A DNA stretch of 17,160 bases. Source: UBA11579 sp039714215. Its GTDB lineage: Bacteria; Chloroflexota; Anaerolineae; Anaerolineales; UBA11579. The notes beneath the pieces are model-generated. The model searched no databases. It had not been told where the DNA came from and saw only the letters and a program-made list of their open reading frames with translations. This document shows positions 1-7,305 of this stretch, piece after piece (position 1 is the stretch's first letter; every line of letters starts with the position of its first letter). The stretch is from assembly GCA_039714215.1 (NCBI GenBank), contig JBDLJU010000041.1, positions 1 through 17,160 of the forward strand, given 5' to 3'. Made by a program: the position numbers and the translations under genes.

Positions 1-62
1 AAAAAATTTGATGGTCCCGATGATGAATTAATTTAATTCGACTATTTTTATTATTTTTACCC

Positions 63-91
63 ATTATATCCATATTTTGTCTGTTTAGCAA
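63..91 (-). promoter_or_regulatory. sigma70-type promoter reading left off the window edge
   Basis: On the minus strand a TTGCTA -35 (86-91) lies exactly 17 nt before a perfect TATAAT -10 (63-68). Transcription would start near position 56 and run leftward out of the window, so it probably serves a gene beyond the left edge. It lies just after the minus-strand terminator at 144-180, which fits a new transcription unit starting here. The surroundings are AT-rich, so a chance match is possible. Confidence 0.5.
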
Positions 92-143
92 ATAGTTTTA
101 AGGGATTACTCCAGCGCTTAAATTCAAAACGATACTGCCCCAC

Positions 144-180
144 AAAAAACCAGGGACTTCGGAGTGACAGTCCCTGGTTT
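144..180 (-). terminator. intrinsic terminator, leftward
   Basis: A perfect 12-bp inverted repeat (147-158 with 169-180) encloses a 10-nt loop. On the minus strand it is followed by a run of six T (144-149 on the plus strand are A). This is a classic rho-independent terminator for leftward transcription. It lies about 200 bp beyond the terminator of etfA, so it must end either read-through or a separate transcript that starts between the two. Confidence 0.75.
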
Positions 181-312
181 AGGTTGAAATTCAGTGAACT
201 CTTCGGCGACCCGATGTGGCCGCTGTTGCTGGTGACAACATCATCGACAAAGTGAAACCTGGAATCCCCGGTGTTGATCGCTGGATTGGGTCTTTTCTCT
301 CTTCGCTTCTCC
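144..312 (-). ncRNA. candidate small RNA, about 165 nt, unidentified
   Basis: A well-formed minus-strand promoter (318-346) and an intrinsic terminator (144-180) bracket about 165 nt with no convincing reading frame. The predicted 5' end is a purine-rich tract of about 25 nt. Inside are short complementary segments that could form hairpins, for example TGTTG and CAACA around positions 227-243, and AGGTT with AACCT. I could not match it to 6S RNA, SRP RNA, tmRNA or a riboswitch class. The only long minus-strand frame crossing it begins inside the etfA terminator hairpin, so I regard that frame as spurious. The call is inferred from the transcription signals, not from a recognised family. Confidence 0.4.
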
Positions 313-317
313 TTTTG

Positions 318-346
318 ATAATACAAATAATCACAATTAAATTCAA
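318..346 (-). promoter_or_regulatory. sigma70-type promoter for the candidate sRNA
   Basis: On the minus strand TTGAAT (341-346) and TATTAT (318-323) are separated by exactly 17 nt. The predicted start is near position 311. It lies downstream of the etfA terminator and upstream of the terminator at 144-180, so it would drive an independent leftward transcript. Confidence 0.5.
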
Positions 347-374
347 TACTCAATTGTTTTAACAAGCCGGATAT

Positions 375-407
375 AAAAAAGCTCTGGCAGTGATGCCAGA
401 GCTTTTT
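375..407 (-). terminator. terminator of the acd-etfB-etfA operon
   Basis: A perfect 9-bp GC-rich stem (381-389 with 394-402) with a GTGA tetraloop is flanked by an A run (375-380) and a T run (403-407). Leftward transcription sees stem plus U tract 19 nt after the etfA stop codon. The near-symmetry means it could also stop rightward transcription. Confidence 0.9.
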
Positions 408-425
408 CAATGTCTTATTTTTCTC

Positions 426-1472
426 TTACTTCCCCAACCGTTCCTTTAAAGCTGCGGTCAGCGGCGGCAGAATATCGTAGAGATCGCCAACCACACCGAA
501 GCGAGCATACTTAAAGATCGGGGCATCGACATCTTTGTTGATCGCCACGATCACCTTGCTGGAGCGCATCCCGGCGAGGTGCTGAATTGCGCCGGAGATC
601 CCGGCAGCAATGTACAGATCAGGCGAGACCAATTTCCCGGTCTGACCGACCTGGGCGGCATAGGGAATGTAATCCGAATCCACCGCCGCGCGGCTGGCGC
701 CGACTGCGCCGCCGAGCAGATCAGCTAAATCACCGATCAGCTTGAAGCCCTGCTGAGCTTTCCAAACCTCGATCTCGCTGTCCTCGGTCAGCTCCCCAGG
801 CGGGTCCATCTTGGTGTTGTTGGAGACCCCGCGTCCCCCGGAGATGATCACTGAGGTATCCAGCAGGCTCACCCCGCCGTCATCGGCTTCGTAGCCAGTA
901 ACTTTGGTCTTGATCGCATCTTCGGCAACTACGGCATCAACTTTGGTGACCGTGCCAGAGCGGCTTTCGTCGGCCTCCGGTTTTTCAAATGCCCTGCCGC
1001 GCAAGGTCACGACCTGCGGTTTGGCGGCACATTTCACTTTGGAGAGCAGTTTCCCGGCATACACCGGTCGAGTGGCAAGCAGTTCGCCGTCCTCAAGACC
1101 GAGCTTGGTCACATCTACCAGCACACCGGTATTCAGGTCAATCGCCACCATCCCGGCAAGCTCTCGGCCGCGGGTGGTGGTCGGGAACAGGATCACCTCT
1201 GCGCCTGCTTCGCCGGCTGCTTTGGAGAGCACTGAGGCGTAAGCCCCTGCGCGATAATCTTCCAGGGAGGCATCTTCAGCAGCGACAACTTCATCCGCAC
1301 CATAGTGGAACGATGGGGCAGCCAACGCTTCCACGCTGCCGCCAATCACCACTGCAGTAACCCCGGAACCGAGCTCATCAGCCAATTTCCGGCCGACAGC
1401 AACAACTTCCCAGGATGCAGTTAAAGCTTCCCCTTTAAACTGATCGACAAATACCCATACTTTGTTTGCCAT
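426..1472 (-). CDS. etfA: electron transfer flavoprotein alpha subunit
   Basis: This is the FAD-binding alpha subunit of the ETF heterodimer, which in the cytoplasm accepts electrons from acyl-CoA dehydrogenases. The 348-residue protein is slightly longer than usual. The N-terminal half is the ETF Rossmann-like domain. The C-terminal FAD domain is clear: SGGRG near 211-215, VGASRAAVD near 257-265, QVGQTGK, and the family signature ending SGAIQHLAG near 292-301. Between SGGRG and the next conserved helix lies an acidic stretch of roughly 19 residues (217-235) that typical family members lack. I chose the ATG at 1472, which overlaps the etfB stop by one base (TGATG) and has an AGAAGG site about 7 nt upstream; a GTG one codon earlier is possible. 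It is the last gene of the acd-etfB-etfA operon and is followed by a strong terminator. Whether this ETF bifurcates electrons cannot be decided by eye. Confidence 0.96.
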   Translation of the reverse strand: MANKVWVFVDQFKGEALTASWEVVAVGRKLADELGSGVTAVVIGGSVEALAAPSFHYGADEVVAAEDASLEDYRAGAYASVLSKAAGEAGAEVILFPTTTRGRELAGMVAIDLNTGVLVDVTKLGLEDGELLATRPVYAGKLLSKVKCAAKPQVVTLRGRAFEKPEADESRSGTVTKVDAVVAEDAIKTKVTGYEADDGGVSLLDTSVIISGGRGVSNNTKMDPPGELTEDSEIEVWKAQQGFKLIGDLADLLGGAVGASRAAVDSDYIPYAAQVGQTGKLVSPDLYIAAGISGAIQHLAGMRSSKVIVAINKDVDAPIFKYARFGVVGDLYDILPPLTAALKERLGK

Positions 1473-2242
1473 CACAGCACCTTCTCTTCCATGATCTTGT
1501 CAGCCAGTTTTGCGGCGATCTCTTCGGGGCTGCCGCCTTCAATAATCTCGTTGGTGATCTCGCGAACCGGAGGAGCAAACACCTCGGGCCAGGTCACCAC
1601 AGATGCCGGGGCATCAATACCCACATCGGACAGACCCCACAGGGGGATTTCTGCACGGGAGGCTTTGCGGATACCCATAAATGACGGGTAGCGCGGTTCG
1701 CCGTAATCTTTGACAATGCTCAGCACGATCGGAAGCTTGGCTTCAACCTGCTGACGTCCTTCTTCCATTGCCCGGTCTGCTTTGACCAGACCATCGGCCA
1801 AAGAGATTGAAGATACCAGGGTCAGGGCTGGCCAATCAAGCAGGCGGGCAACCATTGCTGGCGTAACTCCGGTATCTGAGTCAATCGCCTGCTTACCGAA
1901 CACGACCGCATCGGCATCACCGATCTTCTGTACGGCGGCGGCCAATACTCTGGAGACTGCCTGAGTATCAGACCCAGCCAAAGCGGGATCACTGATTAAC
2001 AGGGCTTCACTGCAGCCCATCGCAAGCGCATGCTTCAGCGCTTCTTTGGCATCCTCGCCGCCTAAACCAAGAGCAACCACATCTCCTCCGTGCTCTTCGG
2101 TCAGGCGTAAAGCCGCCTCAACAGCATACTCATCCCACGGGTTGATCACCAACGGGGAGTCTCCCCAGGTAACCTGACCGTCTTCTACAACCACAGTCGC
2201 GGCTGAATCGGGGACTTGTTTAACGCACACTACGATCTTCAA
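1472..2242 (-). CDS. etfB: electron transfer flavoprotein beta subunit
   Basis: This is the beta subunit of ETF, which in the classical type binds AMP and packs against EtfA. At 256 residues it has the family's normal length. It opens with MKIVVCVKQVPD, typical of EtfB. It carries the nucleotide-binding segment FGKQAIDSDTG near 114-124, and the basic/acidic signature region around KADRAMEEGRQQ that leads into LPIVLSI. Translation starts at TTG, preceded by a perfect GAGGAGG site 5 nt away. No better in-frame start exists nearby, because the protein begins directly with the conserved strand. It lies 36 nt after the acyl-CoA dehydrogenase gene and overlaps etfA at the stop/start junction, so the three genes are almost certainly one transcript. 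Confidence 0.97.
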   Translation of the reverse strand: MKIVVCVKQVPDSAATVVVEDGQVTWGDSPLVINPWDEYAVEAALRLTEEHGGDVVALGLGGEDAKEALKHALAMGCSEALLISDPALAGSDTQAVSRVLAAAVQKIGDADAVVFGKQAIDSDTGVTPAMVARLLDWPALTLVSSISLADGLVKADRAMEEGRQQVEAKLPIVLSIVKDYGEPRYPSFMGIRKASRAEIPLWGLSDVGIDAPASVVTWPEVFAPPVREITNEIIEGGSPEEIAAKLADKIMEEKVL

Positions 2243-2254
2243 GACGTCCTCCTC
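2243..2254 (-). promoter_or_regulatory. Shine-Dalgarno site fixing the TTG start of etfB
   Basis: On the minus strand GAGGAGG (2248-2254) lies 5 nt before the TTG codon at 2242-2240. This near-perfect anti-SD match supports the rare TTG as the true start. The conserved N-terminus of EtfB begins at this codon. Confidence 0.8.
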
Positions 2255-2278
2255 ATTCCAAAAAGTAGTTAAGAGGAA

Positions 2279-3493
2279 TTACTCCTCGTTTTGCCAAAAA
2301 TCGGGGTCGAAGGCAGGCAGCTCACAGCGCAAAGGTCGATCTTTACGGTAGCCTAACTCATAATCCGCCTGCATCAAGGTGTGTACTTCGGCGGTACCTT
2401 CGTAAATCACCGCCCCTTTAGAATTGCGCAGGAAGCGTTCTACTGGATATTCGTCACTGTAGCCATATGCGCCATGCAATTGCACGGCTTCCGAAGCCGC
2501 TGAGAATGAGGCTTCAGTGGCAAACCATTTACACTGGGAGGTTTCCTGGGTATTGCGGAGACCCTGGTTCTTCATCCAGCCCGCCCGCAAGCACAGCAAA
2601 CGTGCCATCTCATAATCGCGTTTCATCCAGGCGATTTTTTGTTTAATTAACTGATAATTTCCAATCGGTCGGCCAAAAGTCTCACGTTCATGCGCATACT
2701 GCACGCTGGCATCTAAACTGGCCTTGATCAAACCGGTAGCACCAGCGCCCACTGTGTAGCGGCCATTGTCCAGGCAGGTCATCGCAATTTTAAAGCCCTC
2801 ACCTTCTTCACCAATCATGTAAGATTCTGGGACACGCACGTCCTGCATTGCCACCCAACCGGTGGAACCAGCCCGCACGCCCATCTTCCCGTGGATATCC
2901 CCGGTGGTAACGCCCTTCATATCAGTTTCTACCATAAAAGCGCTGAAGCCGGAAGTGGGTTTTTCTGCATCCGGATTTGTCCGGGCAACCACCAGCATGT
3001 GATGCGCTTTGGTAGCAAGGGAGATCCACATCTTCTCGCCGTTAAGGATGTAGTCGCTGCCATCGCGTACCGCAGTGGAGCGCATTGCGGCAACATCTGA
3101 ACCTGCGTCCGGTTCGGTCAGCCCAAAACCAGCGTACTTCTCGCCTTTGGCTTGAGGGACTAAAAAGCGCTGCTTTTGTTCTTCGGTCCCCCACTGCAGC
3201 AGCGCCATACTATTCAAACCCATGTGAACTGACATCACCACTCGCAAGGTGCTGTCAGCGTATTCTAATTCCTCGCAGACCAGACCGAGCGTGATATAGT
3301 CAAATCCCTGTCCACCGTAGCGAACTGGAATATTGATCCCCATGATCCCAAGTTCTGCCATACGAGGCAGTACTGCGGGGTCCATTTCCTGTTTTCGGTC
3401 CCACTCGCCAATCGTTGGAATTACTTCTTTATGGGTAAAATCCCGCACCATTTTTTGCGCCATTAAATGTTCTTCAGTTAATTGAAAGTCCAT
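2279..3493 (-). CDS. acyl-CoA dehydrogenase
   Basis: This is an FAD-dependent acyl-CoA dehydrogenase that introduces the alpha-beta double bond in an acyl-CoA and passes electrons to the ETF encoded just downstream. The 404-residue protein has the full fold. The FAD/substrate signature FGLTEPDAGSD is at 123-133, WIS near 156-158, the ERETFG helix near 269-274, and LHGAYGY near 339-345. YEGT at 364-367 places the catalytic base at Glu365. Arg84, in a TLRVVMSVH stretch, aligns by eye with the arginine glutaryl-CoA dehydrogenases use for the distal carboxylate, so a dicarboxylyl-CoA substrate is possible but unproven. The chosen ATG at 3493 has a GAGGAG site 4 nt upstream; the frame stays open a further 39 codons, but that extension does not resemble the family. 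First gene of the operon with etfB and etfA. Confidence 0.94.
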   Translation of the reverse strand: MDFQLTEEHLMAQKMVRDFTHKEVIPTIGEWDRKQEMDPAVLPRMAELGIMGINIPVRYGGQGFDYITLGLVCEELEYADSTLRVVMSVHMGLNSMALLQWGTEEQKQRFLVPQAKGEKYAGFGLTEPDAGSDVAAMRSTAVRDGSDYILNGEKMWISLATKAHHMLVVARTNPDAEKPTSGFSAFMVETDMKGVTTGDIHGKMGVRAGSTGWVAMQDVRVPESYMIGEEGEGFKIAMTCLDNGRYTVGAGATGLIKASLDASVQYAHERETFGRPIGNYQLIKQKIAWMKRDYEMARLLCLRAGWMKNQGLRNTQETSQCKWFATEASFSAASEAVQLHGAYGYSDEYPVERFLRNSKGAVIYEGTAEVHTLMQADYELGYRKDRPLRCELPAFDPDFWQNEE

Positions 3494-3530
3494 CGTTCTC
3501 CTCAGAATATTGGGTTTACTACATGAAAAT

Positions 3531-3559
3531 ATTATAACATCTCCCTTCAAACCCCCAAA
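3531..3559 (-). promoter_or_regulatory. promoter of the acd-etfB-etfA operon
   Basis: On the minus strand a perfect TATAAT -10 (3531-3536) is preceded at 17 nt by a weak TTTGGG -35 (3554-3559). The start would be near 3524, giving a leader of about 30 nt. The -35 area overlaps that of the divergent promoter for the TPR lipoprotein, so the two transcription units share one compact control region. Confidence 0.5.
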
Positions 3560-3574
3560 GATACTTTTTCCGCA

Positions 3575-3580
3575 TATAAT
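3575..3580 (+). promoter_or_regulatory. -10 element upstream of the TPR lipoprotein gene
   Basis: TATAAT at 3575-3580 lies 19 nt before the ATG at 3599. No good -35 is visible at 16-18 nt, so the site may need an activator or may be weak. Confidence 0.35.
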
Positions 3581-3598
3581 GCATAGGTGAGGATATTT

Positions 3599-4720
3599 AT
3601 GCTGAGCCATACCAAGAAAATTTCCCAGATCCTGATCGTTGTCCTGCTTACCCTGCTCGCTTCCGCATGCACGGTTAAGGATTCATCAGTGCCAGATGTG
3701 GAGAACGGATCAGCCGGTGTTCCAGATTCGACCGGTGGTCCTACAGCAGAACCGGATTGGGAGGCAACCCTCTCCGCAGATCTCTCGGATGCGGGGGCAA
3801 ATTATCAGCTTGGGCTGCTGTACTCGATCAGTGAACCAGAAAAAGCAGAACAGTATTTCACTGCTGCCCTGGCTGGCGACCCAAATTTAAGCCCGAGAAT
3901 AGCACGCATCCGGGATGCCTCCCGGGTTGGCGAGCTATCCGAGAACCCCGCCTACCGCCTGACACTGTTGGGGCAGGCGCTGGGGGCACTGGGAGAGTGG
4001 GATTTGGCGCATCGCGCCCTGGAGCTCGCGGTTGAAACGGACCCAGCCTATGCCGAAGCCTGGGCCTATCTCGGCGAAGCACAGCAGCACCTTGGAGAAG
4101 ATGCCGTTAAAGCCCTGACCACAGCTTTGGAACTTGACCCTCAATCCTACTCCGCAAACCTGCTTATGGCGCTCTATTGGCGGCGAAACGATCAACCTGG
4201 TGAAGCTCTTCCACTCTTGCTGACCGCCGCAGAACAAGACCCCAACAACCTGACCCTCAAAGAAGACATCGCCCACACCTATGCAGAAGCAGGGGAGCTT
4301 GAAACCAGCCTGACCCTCCTGCAGGAAATTATCGACAAAAATCCAGAGCTGAGCGCTTCCTGGCAGATGCTTGCCCGATTATGTCTCACTTACGACCTGA
4401 AGATCGATGAGGTTGGCTTACCCGCTGCCCGTCAAGCGGTGCTGCTTGCCGAAGATGATCCTGGTGCCCTGCTGCTCCTGGGCCGCGCCTACTTCCAAAC
4501 CGGGAATTTATCGCTGGCCATCCGTTTTTTCAACCAGGCAAGCACCCTGGACCCAGCCTCCCCGGACCCGCATTATTACCTCGGTTTACTATACCTCAAC
4601 CAGGGCAGCAGCGAATCTGCCCAGGCCGAGCTATCTCTCGCCTACCAGCTCGCGCCGACCGAGGTGATTGGCCAGCAAGCCCTGGACACCCTTAATCAGT
4701 ATTTTGATAACGGGGATTGA
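3599..4720 (+). CDS. TPR-repeat lipoprotein
   Basis: This is a predicted membrane-anchored extracytoplasmic protein built almost entirely of tetratricopeptide repeats, which usually mediate protein-protein contacts; the partner is unknown. The 373 residues begin with a basic start, a hydrophobic segment (about 11-20) and an ASAC lipobox-like site at Cys24. A Ser/Gly/Pro-rich linker follows, up to about residue 55. From about 65 to the end there are roughly seven TPR-like helix pairs. Their ends carry the typical DP dipeptides after the B helix (LDPQS, QDPNN, LDPAS). I chose the ATG at 3599 because GAGG lies 6 nt upstream and the signal peptide starts properly; an in-frame GTG at 3587 would add four residues. 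It diverges from the acd operon. No enzymatic motif is visible. Confidence 0.85.
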   Translation: MLSHTKKISQILIVVLLTLLASACTVKDSSVPDVENGSAGVPDSTGGPTAEPDWEATLSADLSDAGANYQLGLLYSISEPEKAEQYFTAALAGDPNLSPRIARIRDASRVGELSENPAYRLTLLGQALGALGEWDLAHRALELAVETDPAYAEAWAYLGEAQQHLGEDAVKALTTALELDPQSYSANLLMALYWRRNDQPGEALPLLLTAAEQDPNNLTLKEDIAHTYAEAGELETSLTLLQEIIDKNPELSASWQMLARLCLTYDLKIDEVGLPAARQAVLLAEDDPGALLLLGRAYFQTGNLSLAIRFFNQASTLDPASPDPHYYLGLLYLNQGSSESAQAELSLAYQLAPTEVIGQQALDTLNQYFDNGD

Positions 4721-4783
4721 AATTTTAATAACTAATCAGCTGATATTTACATTTAATTTCTTACTTACAAATTGATTAATTTT

Positions 4784-4812
4784 TATCCCACAGTTCAAAC
4801 GTATGCTAAAAT
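4784..4812 (+). promoter_or_regulatory. extended -10 promoter for the sandwich-domain lipoprotein
   Basis: TGCTAAAAT (4804-4812) is an extended -10 (TGn plus TAAAAT). A -35 at 17 nt spacing is poor, which is tolerated with extended -10 sites. The preceding intergenic stretch is AT-rich and shows no terminator for the TPR gene. A leader of about 35 nt would follow, ending in a GAGGAG site 8 nt before the ATG at 4855. Confidence 0.4.
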
Positions 4813-4854
4813 ACAAATTATCGACAAACCTTACCAGAAAGAGGAGTTTTACCG

Positions 4855-5511
4855 ATGAATCGAAACAGAAAGTTGCTGGTACTTGCGATTGTACTCTCGC
4901 TCACAATTTTGGCCTGCTCTGCGCTATCTAATAACAGTGGAAATAATACGACAGATACTGGCTCTAGCCGTGATGTGCTGTTCGAAGATGACTTTTCCCG
5001 AACCAGCACCGGTTGGGATCGCTTTGAATCCGAAGAGGCAGCTACCGATTACGGCGATGATGTCTACCGGATCCAGATTAAAACCGAAGATTACATTGCT
5101 TGGGCAGGTCCGTATGTGGACTTTGCTGATGTGATCATCGAAGTGGAAACCTATAAGGCTTCCGGAGGTGATGATAATGGTTTTGGGATCGTCTGCCGCC
5201 ATGTAGATGTCGAAAACTTCTACTTCCTGGAGATCAGTTCCGACGGGTTCGCCTGGATTGGTAAACAGTACAACGCTGAATTTGAACTCCTTGATTCAAC
5301 GGAGAGCAACCAGATCAACCTCGGCAACGCGACCAACGACCTCCGAGCAGAATGTGTTGGTAACCGCATAGCTCTGTATATCAACGGTACCCTGGAGTTG
5401 GAAGCAATCGACTCAGACCTCTCCCATGGTGATGTTGGCTTGATTGCCGAGACTTACACATCTACATCAACCGAAATCCTGTTTGACAATTTCATCGTCA
5501 CAAAACCCTAA
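4855..5511 (+). CDS. lipoprotein with laminin-G/DUF1080-like sandwich domain
   Basis: This is a predicted secreted lipoprotein of 218 residues. The N-terminus has basic residues, a hydrophobic core (8-19) and ILAC ending at Cys21, a good lipobox. A low-complexity Asn/Ser/Thr linker follows, to about residue 39. The rest looks like a concanavalin-type beta sandwich of the kind seen in laminin-G and 3-keto-disaccharide hydrolase (DUF1080) domains. It begins LFEDDFSRTSTGWD, has a central NFYFLEIS strand, and closes with RIALYINGTLE and ILFDNFIV. Such domains often bind sugars, but no catalytic residues can be assigned, so the ligand is unknown. It has its own promoter and a strong GAGGAG site. 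It lies 22 nt before mtaB; whether they are co-transcribed is unclear. Confidence 0.82.
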   Translation: MNRNRKLLVLAIVLSLTILACSALSNNSGNNTTDTGSSRDVLFEDDFSRTSTGWDRFESEEAATDYGDDVYRIQIKTEDYIAWAGPYVDFADVIIEVETYKASGGDDNGFGIVCRHVDVENFYFLEISSDGFAWIGKQYNAEFELLDSTESNQINLGNATNDLRAECVGNRIALYINGTLELEAIDSDLSHGDVGLIAETYTSTSTEILFDNFIVTKP

Positions 5512-5533
5512 ACAGGGAGTTTGTCTACGCTAG

Positions 5534-6844
5534 ATGAATGTTTTTCTTGACACAATTGGGTGTCGTTTAAACCAGAGCGAAATTGAAACTTATGCCCGGC
5601 AGTTTACCGCTGCCGGGCATGTTTTGGTATCCAGTCCCTCTGATGCGGACTTAGTCGTGATTAACACCTGTTCGGTTACCGCGGCTGCCGCCTCTGACTC
5701 ACGCCAGAAGATCAGGCAAGCCAAAAAAGCCGGCGTAGAACAGATCGTTGTTACTGGTTGTATGTCCACCCTCGCTCCAGAAGAGGCTGCAAAAATGCCC
5801 GGGGTAACCGCGGTGATCCCTAATAAGACCAAAGATACCCTGGTGCCAGATTTGCTTCAAATTGAAATTAACGAGTTTGATCTAGAGCCGATTGCACGCC
5901 AGCCGGTCCCCGGTTCGCGGATGCGCACCCGCGCCTTCATTAAAGTGCAGGATGGCTGCGATAATCGCTGCACATTTTGCGTGACCACTTTGGCCCGCGG
6001 CGATGGCCGCAGCCGCTCTATTGAACAAGTCACCGCCGACGTGTTGGCGGCTGCACGCTCCGGAGTCCAGGAGGCGGTGCTGACCGGCGTGCACCTCGGT
6101 TCCTGGGGGTATGACTTCTCAACACCTGCCCACCTCGCAGACCTGGTCAGGCACCTGCTGAAACAGACAGAGATTCCCCGGCTGAGAATTTCCTCCCTGG
6201 AACCCTGGGATCTAACAGCTGAATTTTTCTCTCTTTGGGAAAACTCGCGTCTTTGCCGGCACCTGCATTTACCCCTGCAATCTGGTTCTGCCAGTGTGCT
6301 CCGCCGCATGGCCCGCAAGACCACGCCTGAAGCTTACCAGGAACTGGTCACCGCCGCCCGTGCCCACATCCCTGGCGTGGCAATCACCACGGACCTGATC
6401 GTTGGCTTCCCCGGGGAAACCGAGCAAGAATTTGAAGAAAACGTGGATTTTGTCAAAGAGTTAGATTTTGCTGGTCTGCACGTATTTACCTACTCCCCCC
6501 GGCCCGGGACTGCCGCTGAGAAAATGCCGCACCAGGTGCACAACTTTACCCGTAAGGAACGCAGCGCGCAGCTGCGGAAAATTGGCGATCAGGCAGCCCA
6601 ATCCTTTTGGCGGAGTTACCTTGAGAAAGAGGTCGAAGTGCTCTGGGAAAGCATGCGTCCTTCAGGCAACCCTGGCGAGTGGCAGTTGAGCGGATTAACC
6701 GATAATTATCTCAAAGTACATACCACTGCCAGCCAACCGATCTGGAATCAGGTCACGCCCACAAAATTAATTTCGATTGAAAACCACAGCTTGAGGGGCG
6801 AAATTTTACAATACCCTGATACAATATCAATATCCGGCAGTTAA
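5534..6844 (+). CDS. mtaB: tRNA t6A37 methylthiotransferase
   Basis: This is a radical-SAM enzyme that converts N6-threonylcarbamoyladenosine at tRNA position 37 to its 2-methylthio form. The 436 residues follow the MiaB/MtaB plan. The N-terminal UPF0004 domain has the three auxiliary-cluster cysteines Cys10, Cys46 and Cys76. The radical-SAM cluster motif CxxxCxxC is at Cys142, Cys146 and Cys149, inside DGCDNRCTFC. The barrel carries VLTGVHLGSWGYD and the HLPLQSGS segment, and a TRAM-like RNA-binding tail occupies about 365-430. The short opening DTIGCRLNQSE and the spacing favour MtaB over MiaB or RimO. The start ATG has only a distant AGGGAG site (about 12 nt), so initiation may be weak or coupled. 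It is the first gene of a rightward housekeeping run. Confidence 0.92.
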   Translation: MNVFLDTIGCRLNQSEIETYARQFTAAGHVLVSSPSDADLVVINTCSVTAAAASDSRQKIRQAKKAGVEQIVVTGCMSTLAPEEAAKMPGVTAVIPNKTKDTLVPDLLQIEINEFDLEPIARQPVPGSRMRTRAFIKVQDGCDNRCTFCVTTLARGDGRSRSIEQVTADVLAAARSGVQEAVLTGVHLGSWGYDFSTPAHLADLVRHLLKQTEIPRLRISSLEPWDLTAEFFSLWENSRLCRHLHLPLQSGSASVLRRMARKTTPEAYQELVTAARAHIPGVAITTDLIVGFPGETEQEFEENVDFVKELDFAGLHVFTYSPRPGTAAEKMPHQVHNFTRKERSAQLRKIGDQAAQSFWRSYLEKEVEVLWESMRPSGNPGEWQLSGLTDNYLKVHTTASQPIWNQVTPTKLISIENHSLRGEILQYPDTISISGS

Positions 6845-6885
6845 TCGTATACTTCCATTATTGATTTAGTAACAAGGAATCCAAG

Positions 6886-7236
6886 ATGAGAGATCCAGAT
6901 TGTTTGTTTTGTAAAATTATCGCCGGGGAAATCCCCAGCACGAAGGTTTACCAGGACGAGCAGATCACCGCTTTTCGGGATATAAACCCGGTCGCGCCAG
7001 TCCATATCCTGATTGTGCCAAACAAACACATCGCGGATAACAATGATTTTCAACCAGAAGACGAAGCGATTGCCGGCCGGATGTTTACTGCTGTGAAAGA
7101 AATTGCTGAGCAGGAGGGCATCGCCGAAAACGGTTACCGCCTGATCCTCAACACCGGCCCGCATGGCAAGCAGGAAATTGACCACCTCCATCTCCACCTG
7201 ATCGGTGGGCAAGCCATGCAGCATCCCATGGGGTAG
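6886..7236 (+). CDS. HIT-family (Hint-like) nucleotide hydrolase
   Basis: This is a small cytoplasmic histidine-triad protein of 116 residues. Family members hydrolyse nucleoside phosphoramidates or related AMP conjugates. The catalytic HxHxHxx motif is at His100, His102 and His104, in DHLHLHLIGG. Near the N-terminus Cys6 and Cys9 form a CxxC typical of zinc-binding Hint proteins, and IVPNKHIAD is the conserved central strand and histidine. The length is normal for bacterial Hint. The ATG has an AAGGAA site 6 nt upstream and follows mtaB by 41 nt. Its true substrate cannot be read from the sequence. Confidence 0.94.
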   Translation: MRDPDCLFCKIIAGEIPSTKVYQDEQITAFRDINPVAPVHILIVPNKHIADNNDFQPEDEAIAGRMFTAVKEIAEQEGIAENGYRLILNTGPHGKQEIDHLHLHLIGGQAMQHPMG

Positions 7237-7305
7237 AATTAAATTCAGCCCTTGATTAGAATAGATATCAGAGTAACCTAAGCACTTACCTGAGGAGAAA
7301 CAATC

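Noticed and set aside
57..410. Leftward open frame of 117 codons in the left intergenic region
   Set aside because: Its start lies inside the etfA terminator hairpin and it reads through a promoter and a second terminator. The composition is unlike a real protein and no family is recognisable.
3494..3610. 39-codon N-terminal extension of the acyl-CoA dehydrogenase
   Set aside because: It lies over the divergent promoter region and the TPR gene start, and the ATG at 3493 has a strong ribosome site exactly where the family's conserved N-terminus begins.
4735..4744. Palindrome ATCAGCTGAT after the TPR gene
   Set aside because: A 10-bp palindrome with no loop and no T run is not a terminator, and as an operator it has no supporting second copy.
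5512..5533. Weak ribosome site before mtaB as evidence for a different start
   Set aside because: The MtaB N-terminus (DTIGCRLNQSE) begins immediately after the chosen ATG, and no alternative start fits better.
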